Below, piece by piece: positions 34,101 to 42,392 of a DNA stretch of 64,000 nucleotides. Numbering within the stretch: position 1 is the stretch's first letter; every line of letters begins with the position of its first letter. The translations under genes and the position numbers were made by a program. The notes under the pieces are model-generated. The model did not search any database and had not been told where the DNA came from. It saw only the letters and a program-made list of their open reading frames with translations. The DNA lies in contig CP137680.1 of NCBI GenBank assembly GCA_037976565.1, positions 12,635,804 through 12,699,803 of the forward strand. Direction: 5' to 3'. This DNA comes from Mesocentrotus franciscanus (lineage: Eukaryota; Echinodermata; Echinoidea; Camarodonta; Strongylocentrotidae).

Positions 34101-34224
34101 CACGTATGGACATCGTCGTGGTCGGTTTCTTGGTCGTGTTGGTTTAGAGGACGATGAGGATGAGGTGGTAGCCGAGTTGGGAGAATTCGGAAGTGGATCG
34201 ACGCCAGTTGACGAGGATGATTAA
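14915..34224 (+). CDS. VEGF/PDGF-family growth factor with RGD-containing acidic tail (gene 2)
   Basis: Secreted cystine-knot growth factor. Seven coding exons (14915-15040, 26515-26707, 27948-28168, 30432-30584, 31756-31919, 33216-33493, 33788-34224) join with intron phases 0, 1, 0, 0, 2, 1. They give 523 residues and a TAA at 34222-34224. In order the protein has a hydrophobic signal segment (residues 1 to about 28), a helical N-terminal region, the knot with cysteines 120, 148, 154, 159, 160, 167, 212 and 214, a cysteine-rich module (about 224-310) with furin-like RGKR at 275-278, a Glu run, RGD at 382-384, and an acidic Ser/Thr tail. Sequons are at N-E-T in exon 2, N176-V-T, N203-Y-T and N-H-T in the tail. 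Family knowledge: VEGF signalling guides skeletogenic cells in sea urchin embryos through VEGF3 and VEGFR. Whether this is that orthologue is not shown here. Confidence 0.88.
15083..15418. mobile_element. 336-bp TIR element in gene 2 intron 1
   Basis: The ends are CAGTGGCGTAGC (15083) and GCTACGCCACTG (15418), exact inverted repeats of the same class as the hAT-like element at 11574. The flanking 8-mers do not match, so the target duplication has decayed or the edge is off. The interior is rich in GGGGGC and CCCC motifs. Confidence 0.65.
15419..17676. other. Gene 2 intron 1 sequence, no feature seen
   Basis: AT-rich and free of credible reading frames; it lies inside the long first intron of gene 2. 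No repeat boundary could be fixed here. Confidence 0.4.
17677..18244. mobile_element. TTAA-flanked MITE, family B, copy 1
   Basis: TTAA lies at both edges (17673-17676 and 18245-18248). The terminal inverted repeats are AGGGAAATCCAACC and, read from the other end, AGGGCAATCCAACC, each followed nearby by AGCAGAAAAATCA. It is 568 bp with no transposase. A second, oppositely oriented copy lies at 29202-29776 in intron 3 of the same gene. Confidence 0.8.
18897..19460 (+). mobile_element. tRNA-derived SINE, copy 1, split by a nested MITE
   Basis: A B-box-like GGTTCGAATCC lies near 18936, then the family body (ACATTAATCTACATTTGCC, CCCAGGTGAGGTAAACTGG). The body breaks at 19110 and resumes after 19403 with GAGCGCTATACAAG and an ATT-like tail. 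The 28564-28896 copy shows the same tail, GAGCGCTATATAAA, unbroken. The A box is poorly kept. Confidence 0.75.
19110..19403. mobile_element. Palindromic MITE nested in SINE copy 1
   Basis: Inverted ends: GGGGTGTTTCACAAAGACTA at 19110 against its complement ending at 19403. The matching continues inward through the GGCCGTTCATGCCACTG region on the left and its complement on the right. It is about 294 bp with no coding capacity. It interrupts the 3' third of the SINE. Confidence 0.8.
19641..19830. mobile_element. 190-bp pogo-like MITE flanked by TA
   Basis: It starts CAGTGAAACCTGTCTATAAA and ends with the near complement finishing GGTTTGACTG, with TA on both sides (19639-19640 and 19831-19832). 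Three copies of GTGGTCTTTATAG-like sequence fill the interior. CAGT ends with a TA target fit Tc1/mariner/pogo. Confidence 0.75.
20192..20262. repeat. (GA)n microsatellite
   Basis: Near-continuous GA repeats with one G7 interruption. Confidence 0.95.
20463..20508. repeat. (GT)n(GA)n compound microsatellite
   Basis: About ten GT units run directly into about twelve GA units. Confidence 0.95.
20792..20897. repeat. Long imperfect hairpin around a GCGCAGCCCC core
   Basis: Arms from about 20817 (GGTGACTCTAATAGTACTAT) pair with the complement ending near 20882 at about 27 of 32 positions. Outer AAAACTATG and CATAGTTTT also pair. The core GGGGCGCAGCCCC forms the tip. Part of the right arm recurs in gene 2 intron 2 near 27407-27455, so this is a dispersed repeat. 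Confidence 0.75.
22491..23639. mobile_element. 1149-bp hAT-like element with exact 8-bp target duplication
   Basis: The ends are CAGAGGCGGCGGAGC and GCTCCGCCGCCCCTG, inverted repeats with one mismatch. The 8-mer GTGTTGAG lies on both sides (22483-22490 and 23640-23647) without a mismatch. These are hAT features. There is no transposase; most of the interior is a degenerate tandem array. It lies in the first intron of gene 2. Confidence 0.88.
22536..23290. repeat. Degenerate tandem array inside the hAT-like element
   Basis: The unit is about 24-28 bp, of the form CTGATAAGTGCCCCTTTT with variable pyrimidine spacers, roughly thirty times. Longer blocks recur, for example TTTTGACACGTGCCCC near 22841 and 23118, and CTTACCACCTCTGATAAG near 22655 and 22993. 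This suggests higher-order duplication with later deletions. Confidence 0.8.
24375..24528. mobile_element. Short TIR element (CAGTGGCGTA ends)
   Basis: The left end CAGTGGCGTATTCAAA and right end GGATACGCCACTG are inverted repeats of the CAGTGGCG class. The flanking 8-mers do not match. About 154 bp with no coding capacity. Confidence 0.55.
25127..25285. repeat. GA-rich microsatellite tract
   Basis: (GA)n at 25127-25161, followed by purine-rich GAAA and GAGA mixtures. Reading frames on both strands here are low-complexity artefacts. Confidence 0.92.
26515..26707 (+). CDS. Gene 2 exon 2: N-terminal region before the knot
   Basis: The acceptor ACAG is at 26511-26514 and the donor GT at 26708. 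It reads from phase 0 and ends in phase 1. It encodes residues 43-106, EYRMQVARKLTAVES onward, with a sequon N-E-T and a basic QKKKGR stretch. GC-rich coding composition stands out from the flanks. No domain is recognised; its place in the phase chain ties it to the VEGF exon at 27948. Confidence 0.85.
26793..27371. mobile_element. Palindromic MITE in gene 2 intron 2
   Basis: The ends pair over more than 25 bases: CTCACTGAGCGGCGAATGCT near 26796, and its complement AGCATTCGCCGCTCAGTGAG ending at 27371. The interior carries many degenerate copies of GCAAACAGTT-like and CGCTAAA-like units in opposite orientations on the two halves. The exact edge and target site are uncertain. Confidence 0.78.
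27378..27470. repeat. Fragment related to the 20792-20897 hairpin family
   Basis: It contains GCGCAGCCCC, then AAAATGG and GTCACCGAGGAT in the order seen near 20848-20885. CTGTCACGAT and ATCGTGACG pair across it. Confidence 0.6.
27948..28168 (+). CDS. Gene 2 exon 3: VEGF cystine-knot core
   Basis: The acceptor is AG at 27946-27947 and the donor GTAAGG at 28169. It enters in phase 1 and leaves in phase 0, like the equivalent gene 1 exon. It encodes knot cysteines 120, 148, 154, 159, 160 and 167, with PSCTWVRRC, the CC pair and LQEC. The sequon N176-V-T lies at the same place as N-I-T in gene 1. FEELGISRG matches YEELGIPRG of gene 1. Confidence 0.93.
28564..28896 (+). mobile_element. tRNA-derived SINE, copy 2 (near full length)
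   Basis: The head resembles a Ser/Leu-type tRNA: A-box-like TAGTCGAGTGGTTTAAGCGC and B box GGGTTCAATCCCC. The body has GGTATTAATCTACATTTGCC, and the end GAGCGCTATATAAATC runs into ATTATT. The A and B boxes would form an internal RNA polymerase III promoter. It lies in gene 2 intron 3, in the gene's orientation. Confidence 0.82.
29202..29776. mobile_element. TTAA-flanked MITE, family B, copy 2 (inverted relative to copy 1)
   Basis: The right edge is TTAA at 29777-29780; the left is TTAC, one change away. The terminal repeats AGGGCAATCCAAG and GGATTTCCCT match those at 17677-18244, and most of the interior aligns to that copy in reverse orientation. Length 575 bp, no transposase. Confidence 0.82.
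30243..30356 (+). mobile_element. SINE copy 3, 5' fragment
   Basis: It keeps the B box (GTTTCGAGTCCC) and the body start (CCTTTGGCAAGACAATAATC, TTTGCCACTCTCCACCCAGG). It is cut off shortly after; the ATT tail is missing. Confidence 0.72.
30432..30584 (+). CDS. Gene 2 exon 4: end of the cystine knot
   Basis: The acceptor ACAG ends at 30431 and the donor GTAGGT is at 30585, both phase 0. It encodes residues 181-231, including sequon N203-Y-T, the closing C212-T-C214, then C224 and C229. Its start aligns with gene 1's exon at 1472. Confidence 0.92.
31050..31530. repeat. Pyrimidine-rich low-complexity tract
   Basis: CT- and T-rich sequence in gene 2 intron 4, with short (TCTC)n cores around 31205-31315. 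The long reading frame here is compositional only. Confidence 0.7.
31756..31919 (+). CDS. Gene 2 exon 5: cysteine-rich module with furin-like site
   Basis: The acceptor TCTAG ends at 31755 and the donor GTAAGT is at 31920; phase 0 in, phase 2 out. It encodes residues 232-285 and part of 286: CGCKCLKDCPRPY, DTCQCDC and MRGKRQLPAEEC. It aligns well with gene 1's CTCKC...DTCGCDC...RGRR...EEC block. Confidence 0.93.
31945..32115. mobile_element. 171-bp palindromic MITE in gene 2 intron 5
   Basis: The ends pair almost throughout: GTTAAACCACCATATAAAAG on the left, with GAGCCGAGGAGTGACC, against the complement ending GATTTAAC at 32115. An inner pair (GAATGGTAGATTAACACTT and its partner) extends the fold. 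It starts only about 25 bp after the exon 5 donor. Confidence 0.78.
33216..33493 (+). CDS. Gene 2 exon 6: last cysteines and acidic linker
   Basis: The acceptor ATAG ends at 33215 and the donor GT is at 33494; phase 2 in, phase 1 out. It encodes C297, C308 and C310 (HCRCEER), then a Thr/Pro-rich acidic segment ending in a run of Glu from GAA repeats. If the splice were skipped, the frame would stop at 33562-33564 after 23 more codons, so a shorter isoform is possible. Confidence 0.88.
33788..34224 (+). CDS. Gene 2 exon 7: RGD and acidic Ser/Thr-rich tail
   Basis: The acceptor is TTTTTTCCAG, ending at 33787; phase 1 entry; TAA at 34222-34224. It encodes residues 380-523 with DTARGDSSSSSS at the start, several Thr runs, a sequon N-H-T, a basic GHRRGRF patch and a very acidic end (DEDD). 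There are no cysteines. Gene 1 has no counterpart. Confidence 0.85.
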
Positions 34225-35070
34225 AGCTGGATCAGAGAGTCAATTTGTGCGTGATTGATATAATTTTGAACCGCAATTTCTGCTGACAATGTCGGTCACA
34301 AAATGGTCACGGAACCTCAACAGAGGTGTAATGGGGTAATATTATAATGGGTTTTTCAAAGGAGACAAGGGCTGACTAAAGAAAGATCACGAAATGAAAT
34401 CGAACGGAATCGAGAGAAGTGCCTGTGCGTCGAAAAAAGGACATCTTTGTAAAGGAATGCAGTGTACAGTAATACTATCAGTTAGATAATCAGAAATTTA
34501 CTACATGCTGTAAGTAAGGCTTGTTCTGAGTACCTTTTTGTCTTTAAACCGATGTCATATCTAGGTACAAGCCGTTGTTCAACTGAAAAGGAAAGAAGGA
34601 ATAACATACTGAAGACAGATGATTAAATGAAAACGAATAACGGGATATACGTATTGAACGACCCATCTTTTGTAAACGACTGTAATGTAGTGCAACGAAA
34701 GTAACCAAATATTCGAGATTCAAAAGTCATGTACTATGCTGCTCTGTATGTTGATAAAAAGTTAATTGTAAATGTATTAAAAAAAAAAACTTTAATAATC
34801 ATTGTTGTTGTATATATATTGAACAACGGCCGGAATAATCATTGGGATAATAGTTGATGAGATGTAATCACTGATCTCTACGGGAAAAATCATAAAAATC
34901 GGTGAATGAAATATGACAAAGGTGAGAGAAAAGCATCATGGGAAAACTCATATAATTCGCAAAACATAATTCACAGGGAAAGTTCTCACACAAGAGGGAA
35001 AAAATGAGTCGATCATATTAGTTTTGGTTTAATTTACTCGGACAGACGAAACAAAACACATTTATTTCAT
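34225..35070 (+). other. Probable 3' UTR of gene 2
   Basis: Non-coding sequence after the stop. Only weak ATTAAA signals are visible (34622-34627 and 34776-34781), with a genomic A run beside the second. The true end is not determined. Confidence 0.4.
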
Positions 35071-35073
35071 TCT

Positions 35074-35154
35074 ATTTTTTTATTTATATATATATATATA
35101 TATTTTTAATTCATTTTTTATATTTATATATATATATATATTTTAAAATTATTA

Positions 35155-35228
<74 letters not shown>

Positions 35229-35229
35229 G
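35074..35229. repeat. (TA)n and (ATT)n microsatellites
   Basis: Two nearly identical TTTATTTATATATA... tracts about 41 bp apart (35074-35104 and 35115-35145), followed by about 27 ATT units to 35229. Confidence 0.95.
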
Positions 35230-35385
35230 TGTTTGTTGTTGGGGGGGAGTCTCAAACTCCGTCCAGTTGCAAAATTAGTAAGCAAATTTGTGCGTACTTA
35301 ATCACAGGTGAGACCGGGTCTATAGTTGTTACATGGGTAAGTTGTTACAGAAGCGATTTCTGTAAAACTGTTCAAGACAGGGATA

Positions 35386-35676
35386 TTATGGGCTATACCA
35401 GATTAAAGGTTCATTGTAGTGGGTTTTCTTGGAATTCGACACCATTCGGGTGTTTACCAAAATGATAGTGTTGTCAATCACCAAGAATGTATAATTATTC
35501 ACTTTTATGACCGACAGGTCTTGTGTAATGCACTGTGCCTCAGCCTCCCGCCATGATAAATTCTCGTCATATAATATTGAATTTCCCTCATCCTCGAGAT
35601 ATGAAAGCAAGTTGGTGTATTTTCTGGTGGGACCACGAGTTCGCTGCTTCAGAGACCTTTGCACACACATACGCAT
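35386..35676 (-). other. Possible C-type-lectin-like exon fragment
   Basis: The - strand frame contains YDENLSWREAEAQC followed by LSVIKVNN. This fits the start of a C-type lectin domain: aromatic, SWxEAxxxC, then a hydrophobic xxI segment. The later WxGL and WND motifs are not seen in this frame or close by. It could be one exon of a - strand gene, a relic, or chance. No firm splice sites were chosen. Confidence 0.3.
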
Positions 35677-37316
35677 TAATTGATAATGAAAAAAAAATCT
35701 GATGTCAGCGAATTTTGATGCAATACAAATGACACTGACTACCCATGTGGCATTATAAAAACGTATTACGTATTACCAGGGAGATGATACCAACAATGAC
35801 CACATGTGAAGTTTGACTGTGGTGGGGCGCAGGGCAACGGGGGCAGGTCACAAAAACACTTTTCACCTGACTGATTAAAGTTTTGATCAGGAGTTCGGTT
35901 TTCAATAGAGTAAACATGAAATTTTACCGCAAGATCATGGATTTTATCATCGTGTTTGAATGATATGCGTCATAATGTAATTTCTGTAAAGATTAGAACC
36001 AGTCTTCCCTACTTCAGCATGTCGTTTTGCCGGAAGGGACCATAAATCCCCGAACCGCTAATGGAAGTACACCAGTGTAGTCCCTGAGGCTCAACTCCCT
36101 GTTTTAGGACTATTCCCAATTCAGTTGCGGAATCAAACTGTTAAAGGCATTGTTTAACAATGCCAGATCTGAGATGCATGGCCGTAGGTGTTATCAGCGT
36201 TTGTGATACCATGTTGTGATATGGTGTAATATTGAAGCCCTAAAAAAAAATTGCGCTTAAAAATGATAATGAAGTGCCTCAAAAAAGTAAAAATCTTTGA
36301 GTGACCGGTTTTACCATACTCATTTTTCCCAATAGACTGTAGTGTTATAAAAAAAAGTTGGGAAAACGGTTTTTGAAATTTCGAATTCCAATCATAAATA
36401 TCTTGATAATCAGACGGGCGATCGGCTTGTAAACGTCATGGGATTCCTGACTGACCTGAAGGTTTATAATTATGATTGCAGCATGAGCTAAATCCAGGAT
36501 TTTGTTTAGAATCTGTTATCTGAGACAAAGATATCCAATCCCTATAAGCAGAAATATCACTACGCCTGATAATTACTGTCATCGCGACCCAAATTAAATG
36601 GACAAAGCATTTAGGCCTACTGCGTGCCTACTTTGATGTGATGGTTTGCTGGTGGAATCATAATTGTCTGCACTAAAAGCTGTATACCTCATTCACATTA
36701 TGGCTTTCGACGCCATTTTGAAAGCGATGGGATCTTCTTTCATTATTAAATAATTATGGTCATTGAACAATCTTCACATAACTGTAGAGCAAAGCTACGT
36801 CATTGTATTGTTTTTACTGTATGATTGACTTTGTACCTTTTGTGAATTACCTTTCACTCCTTTTTTCTTGTTTTACTATCTTGCATGAATATCATTGTAT
36901 ATTACGTAATAAAAGGATTTGATATTTAATTATGTTATCATCTATGTATGATTATTACATGTTGTGTATTTTTCAAAAGTTGTTTTATATTTAAAAAAGA
37001 TTATCATATCAATGTAAATTTTTACAAAAAATCAATAATACGGGCTCATTATTCATGCCATATCGTAATTATCGCCGGCAGTTAATAGATTTTACCTAAA
37101 TCCGATTACCAGGCATTTGAAGACCATTTTCGACGTTGGCCGCTTGATGAGCCAAATAATTCATTTACGGTGATCAGATTCAGTGTTTTATAAAACCACC
37201 AGGGATTAACGATTATATAAAAACATGAAAACAATAAGATAAAGTAATTAACTAGAAGGCATTATTCCAATTTCCTCCTATAAACGAATCAACATAATTT
37301 ATCAACTGGATTGTTA
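35677..37316. other. Intergenic, no gene seen
   Basis: AT-rich with no supportable coding frame. Confidence 0.4.
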
Positions 37317-37320
37317 GCAT

Positions 37321-38000
37321 TGTAGTGACTTGAACTTTTCTAAGGTCACAAATGTTTATCAACATTGTAAATACTCAGCATTTTAAGCATACCTTTCGTT
37401 AGTACTTTCCGTTCAGCCAGCTTCAATAACAATAACAATCTACAGCTGCACATTCTAAACATTCTCTTAGTTAATTTCATCCGTGGAACCACCCAGCAAC
37501 AAGAGTGTTATTTTAGTTACTCCAATCGGACCGCACCTTATTGTTTTAATAAGCCAATCACGACACCTTTAGCGCACATGGAAAAGTCTCCACACACAAA
37601 TTTTACTCACTCCTCGAGTTTCAGTTTCGGACATTCGGACGTGCTTTTATAGGAAGAGTTTTGACTTTACTACAAGCGTTATTTCGTCGGTTTTACTTTT
37701 AATAGAGAATTTTCATCAACATCGTTCTTTTGAAGACTCTATCGCAATTCAGATTTATGTCTTCTAGTTTATTTCGGGAAAGTGCAATATTGAACTGTAA
37801 GGCTTGTGTGCCTTCTTCCTTCGCGTTCGCTAGCTAGCTAGTCGCGCTCCACGTGTATATTTCATCACCTCGCTACTCGCACTATTCCTCCTCTGCCTGT
37901 TTCCATTCCTGTTTCGTTCTCCACTCGCAATATCAGCTCAGAAGATTAAAGTAACGGTAAGAATATTCATTTTGTTTTATCGGCCACATATATTCCTACA
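37321..38000 (+). repeat. 5' LTR
   Basis: It begins TGTAGTGACTTG and ends TATTCCTACA, with TGTAG/CTACA inverted ends. By eye it has the same length and sequence as the 3' LTR. A TATA-like TTTTATAGGAA lies near 37645. Confidence 0.95.
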
Positions 38001-38001
38001 T

Positions 38002-38013
38002 TGGTGACCCCGA
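38002..38013 (+). other. Primer binding site
   Basis: TGGTGACCCCGA begins one base after the 5' LTR. The TGG start fits pairing with the CCA end of a tRNA; which tRNA is not determined. Confidence 0.7.
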
Positions 38014-38056
38014 ATTTTTTGTTCTTCTTCTACGAGCGATATTTTCTTTTGTGTGC

Positions 38057-39039
38057 ATGATGACAGCGAAACCACCGTCACCTAACATGCCCGACTCCGA
38101 CTCCGCCGAGGCCGCGAAGGCACCGGGCAGTACCGGGCCAGCTGTGACGGCGTTCGGGCTGAAGCTCCCGCCGTACTGGCCGGGCGACCCGGCACTGTGG
38201 TTCGCGCAAGTGGAGGCCCAGTTCTTAACGCGGGCAATTACTAGACAAGAGACAAAGTTCGCCCATGTCATCAGCTCATTACAGCCTGAGGTAGCACAAG
38301 AGGTCAGGGATTTCATTATAGCCCCTCCTGCTAAGGATCGCTACGATAAACTCAAAACAGAACTCGTCAAACGAACCGGTGTTTCTGAGCAGAAACGAAT
38401 TCACCAACTCCTCAATGCTGAAGAGTTAGGCGATCGCAAGCCTACTCAACTTCTTCGTCGCATGCGACAACTACTGGGAGAGTCTACGTTGGAAGACAGT
38501 ATTTTGAAGCAACTATTTTTGCAACGACTACCGAATAACGTCAGGATTATTCTCGCTTCATCATCCAACTCAGTCCCTATCGAACAGTTAGCAGAGTTAG
38601 CGGATAGAATCTTGGAGATTTCTTCCCACTTTCTGTTTCTGCTGTAGATTTCACTCCTGCTAGTACTTCTGGGACTCATGGGAGTGCTGTTTCCTCATCA
38701 CCTCCACTAGTTGCTGCGGAGGTTCAACAACTTTCCAGGCAGGTCACACAGCTCACAGCACAGGTGCAGGCTCTGACTTCTTCCCTCCAAGAAGACCATC
38801 GTAGTCGAAGTCAGCATCGAGGTGCAGCTCATCCAGTTCGACGTCCTTCCAGCTCTAAAAGTCCACGGAGACAACAGCGTCATCAAGGACACCAATGCTG
38901 GTATCACTGGACTTATGGGGACAGAGCTCGTAAGTGTGTAAGCCCGTGCTCGTCCAGCCGCCGACATTCGACATCGCATTCGACACCGCATTCAACCTCG
39001 CAATCATACCCACAGGGAAACGAACTAGCCAAGGAATAG
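38057..39039 (+). pseudogene. gag region, frame broken
   Basis: ATG at 38057 opens a frame with a capsid-like region (ALWFAQVEAQF, then QRLP) that stops at 38645-38647. The coding sense continues in another frame from about 38625, with a nucleocapsid-type zinc-binding motif CWYHWTYGDRARKC followed by SPC (C-x2-H-x9-C-x3-C). The break is at the C run 38625-38627. Another frame change into protease occurs near 39015-39017. Confidence 0.8.
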
Positions 39040-39608
39040 CGGCGACAAGTTCCCTTGGCAACAAACTCCATAGTCGTCTTTTCTACATTCTCGATAAGAA
39101 CTCGGGCAAGCGTTTCCTGGTTGACACAGGAGCCGAAGTGAGCATTTTTCCCCAGTCACTGTTAGGGAAATCTCAATTTTCATCGGTCGAAGCGTCGAAG
39201 ATCCAACTTCAAGCAGTCAATCATTCGCCGATTAACACTTTTGGTGAGCGATCTTTTACTTTGGATCTTGGACTGCGACGAGTGTTTCGCTGGATTTTTA
39301 TTGTCACAGATTTGAAGACGCCTATATTAGGAGCAGATTTTCTTACTAACTTTGGTTTACTCGTAGACGTGAAACATCGCAGGTTGATCGACACTAAAAC
39401 CAACCTTAGTGTGTGTGGATTCGGCGCCTACACGGGGACTATCAGTCCCATGTATGTGAAAGGGGTTTCTGATGACCGCTTTCACGTTCTCCTCCGCAGC
39501 TACCAGGACATTACTCGCCCGGTATACAAGCACGACGATGTGAAGCACGGGACTACCCATCATATCCAAACAAGAGGCCCCCGGTCGCAGCTCGTCCTCG
39601 GCGCCTAG
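39018..39608 (+). pseudogene. Aspartic protease segment of pol
   Basis: It has the retropepsin active-site signature FLVDTGAEVS and the downstream ILGADFL motif. The frame runs on to a stop at 39606-39608 after a shift at the C run 39578-39582, where sense continues in another frame into reverse transcriptase. Confidence 0.85.
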
Positions 39609-40745
39609 CTCCCGATCGTCTCCGGGTAGCTAGGGCCGAGTTCGACCACATGCTGGACCTGGGCATCATTCGACCATCCGACAGCAATTGGGCCTCTCCA
39701 CTCCATATGGTCCCAAAGAAGACCCCAGGTGACTGGCGTCCTTGTGGGGATTATCGCGCCCTCAACTCTCGGACGACTCCTGACTGTTACCCGATACCCC
39801 ACCTACAAGACTTCTCATCCTGCCTCAGTGGTAAGACGATTTTTTCTAAGATTGATTTAATTCGTGCCTATCACCAGATCCCGGTAGAGCCGTGTGATAT
39901 CCCAAAGACTGCAATAACCACTCCATTCGGACTTTTCGAGTGGGTTCGCATGCCTTCGGACTTCGAAACGCTGCTCAGTCCTTTCAAAGGCTAATGGATG
40001 AAGTTGTTCGTGGTCTCCCTTTCATCTTTGTGTACCTCGACGACCTGCTCGTTGCAAGTACTACAGATGACGAACATGTGGCACACCTCCGCCTCCTTTT
40101 TGATCGACTTCGTGAGTATGGCATCGTCATCAACACTTCCAAGTGTCAGTTTGGTGTATCTTCATTGACTTTCTTAGGCCACCACGTGGATCAGCACGGT
40201 ATCCGTCCTCTCAACGACAAAGTAGAACACATCCGGGAGTTCCCTGCTCCTACCTCACTCAGTACACTGAGAGAATTTCTTGGTCTCATGAACTTTTACA
40301 GACGTTTTATTCCTCACTGTGCTGATGTGCTCCAACCTTTGACAGATCTACTGAAAGGCAGGAAGAAGAAGAAAGAGTCTATCACGCTCAATGAGGCTGA
40401 GCTCTTAGCTTTTAACCGAGCTAAACAGGACTTAGCTGACGCTTCTATCCTTGTCCACCCTCAATCTGGAGTTCCTCTCTGTTTACTCGTCGATGCATCA
40501 GACTATGGTGTGGGAGGAGTGCTCCAACAGTTAGTGGACAACACTTGGCAGCCACTCGCTTTCTTTTCCAAGCGACTCCAGCCGGCAGCAACTCGGTACA
40601 GCACGTTCGGCCGCGAGCTCCTAGCTGCCTACCTTAGCGTGAGACATTTCCGCCATCTGCTCGAAGGCCGGATTTTCACCATCTTCACGGATCACAAGCC
40701 CCTCACCTACGCCTTGCAGGCTAAGCCAAGCAGACACTCACCCGA
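39600..40745 (+). pseudogene. Reverse transcriptase and RNase H segment of pol
   Basis: Reverse transcriptase motifs in order: [34 protein letters not shown], then after a frame change near 39955 AAQSF and the catalytic YLDD. RNase H follows with LLVDASDYG, FGRELLA and FTDHKPLTY. The frame changes again at 40741-40743. Confidence 0.88.
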
Positions 40746-42230
40746 GAGATTCGACACCTAGATCTCATCTCACAGTTCACCACAGATATACGTCATATCA
40801 GTGGTAAGCATAACACTGCAGCCGACGCCCTCTCTCGTCTGCCTATCAGTGCCGTCGACTCAACTTCCATTGTCGATTTTGCTGCCTTAGCTCGATCACA
40901 GAAGGATGACGAGGAGTTAGCCGACTTGTCAGACACTTCGCTCAAGCTCGAGTCGATACCACTTCCAGGCACACTCACCACTTTGCTTTGTGACATTTCC
41001 ACTGGGAGTGCCAGGCCTCTAGTGCCAGTTTCGCATAGGAGAACAATTTTTAATTCACTCCACGGATTATCACACCCTGGTGCTAGAGCAACTCAGAAGG
41101 TGATAACAGAGCGTTTCGTTTGGCCGGGAATCAAGCGCGACATCAGGAACTGGACGCGTACCTGTCTAGAATGTCAGAAGTGTAAAGTTCATCGACACAC
41201 CAGAGTCCCTTTGGGCACGTTCGCATCCCCAGATGCTCGATTCTCACATGTTCATATAGACCTCGTGGGTCCACTTCCTCCTTCTGAAGGTAATAGCTAT
41301 CTCTTGACTTGCGTAGATCGCTTTACCAGATGGCCAGTAGCTATTCCGATCCCGGACATTACTGCCGAGACGGTAGCACGGACTTTTGTGGCCAGCTGGG
41401 TGGCGAATTTTGGCACACCGGCAACAATCACTACAGACAGGGAAGACAGTTCGAGTCCGCCCTTTTCCTCGCCCTCACCAACCTACTAGGCACTACTCGT
41501 ATTCGGACGACTTCATATCATCCAGCCTCGAATGGGTTAGTAGAACGCCTACATCGCCAGCTCAAAGCTTCGATCAAGACATATAACACTGTACGCTGGA
41601 CTGAAGTGTTGCCCCTTGTACTATTGGGGATACGCACAGCTGTCAAGTCCGACATTGGATGCTCCTCAGCTGAATTGGTGTTTGGGACAAGCATTAGATT
41701 GCCTGCCCAATTCGTAGAACCAACGAAGCCAGACACAGACATTGATCCAGCGAACTATGTACATAGACTGAAAGAGCTGATGAGTAAGCTACGCCCCACC
41801 CTCCTCGCAGACAACGACATGCTGGTACCCAGGTTCATCCTGACCTTCATTCTGCTAGCCATGTATTTCTACGCCAAGATGCAGTCAGGAAACCCCTAGA
41901 GCCACCCTACAGAGGTCCATTCCCAGTTCTCCGCCGTACTGACAAGTTTTCTCCATTGACATTAATGGTAAGCGTGAGAACGTCAGTGTGGAACGTTTAA
42001 AGCCTGCATTCTTAGAGGATTGCGCAACTCCGGAGATCGCACCTCCACACGACGACGTCCCGTCATCATCGACCATGGTTCGACCTCCACGCAAAGATCC
42101 CCCGTCATCGTTGACCGCAGATCGACTGCCAAGCTCTGCATCTACCCCGCCTGCCGAGCCGCGAACGACGCGATCCGGCCGGCATGTCAGGTGGCCAGCA
42201 CGCTACGTGGAATCTTTTGAGTATGGATGA
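40745..42230 (+). pseudogene. RNase H end and integrase segment of pol
   Basis: Integrase zinc-binding H-x3-H and C-x2-C pattern (HGLSHPG; CLECQKC), then the catalytic core: Asp in HIDLVGP, Asp in TTDR, and Glu in NGLVERLHR. A C-terminal part of the GPF...LRRT type follows. Frame changes fall at 41440-41442, 41794-41797 and 41947-41950. The last frame stops at 42228-42230. Confidence 0.85.
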
Positions 42231-42392
42231 AAACAAGTATATTGACATTTTGGATTCGAGCTTATTGCGATTGGTGCAACATCGTCTCATATGTATTGGC
42301 CGTAAATATATTTCTTCTACATGTATTTTGGACAGTAACATTTCATCGATTGCTGCTCTTTCTATCTCGCATCACTCTAGGGGGGTGCTAGA

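Noticed and set aside
39018..39020. Programmed ribosomal frameshift between gag and pol
   Set aside because: The shift is in the same direction and at the same kind of homopolymer as seven other breaks within domains, so a common error source is simpler.
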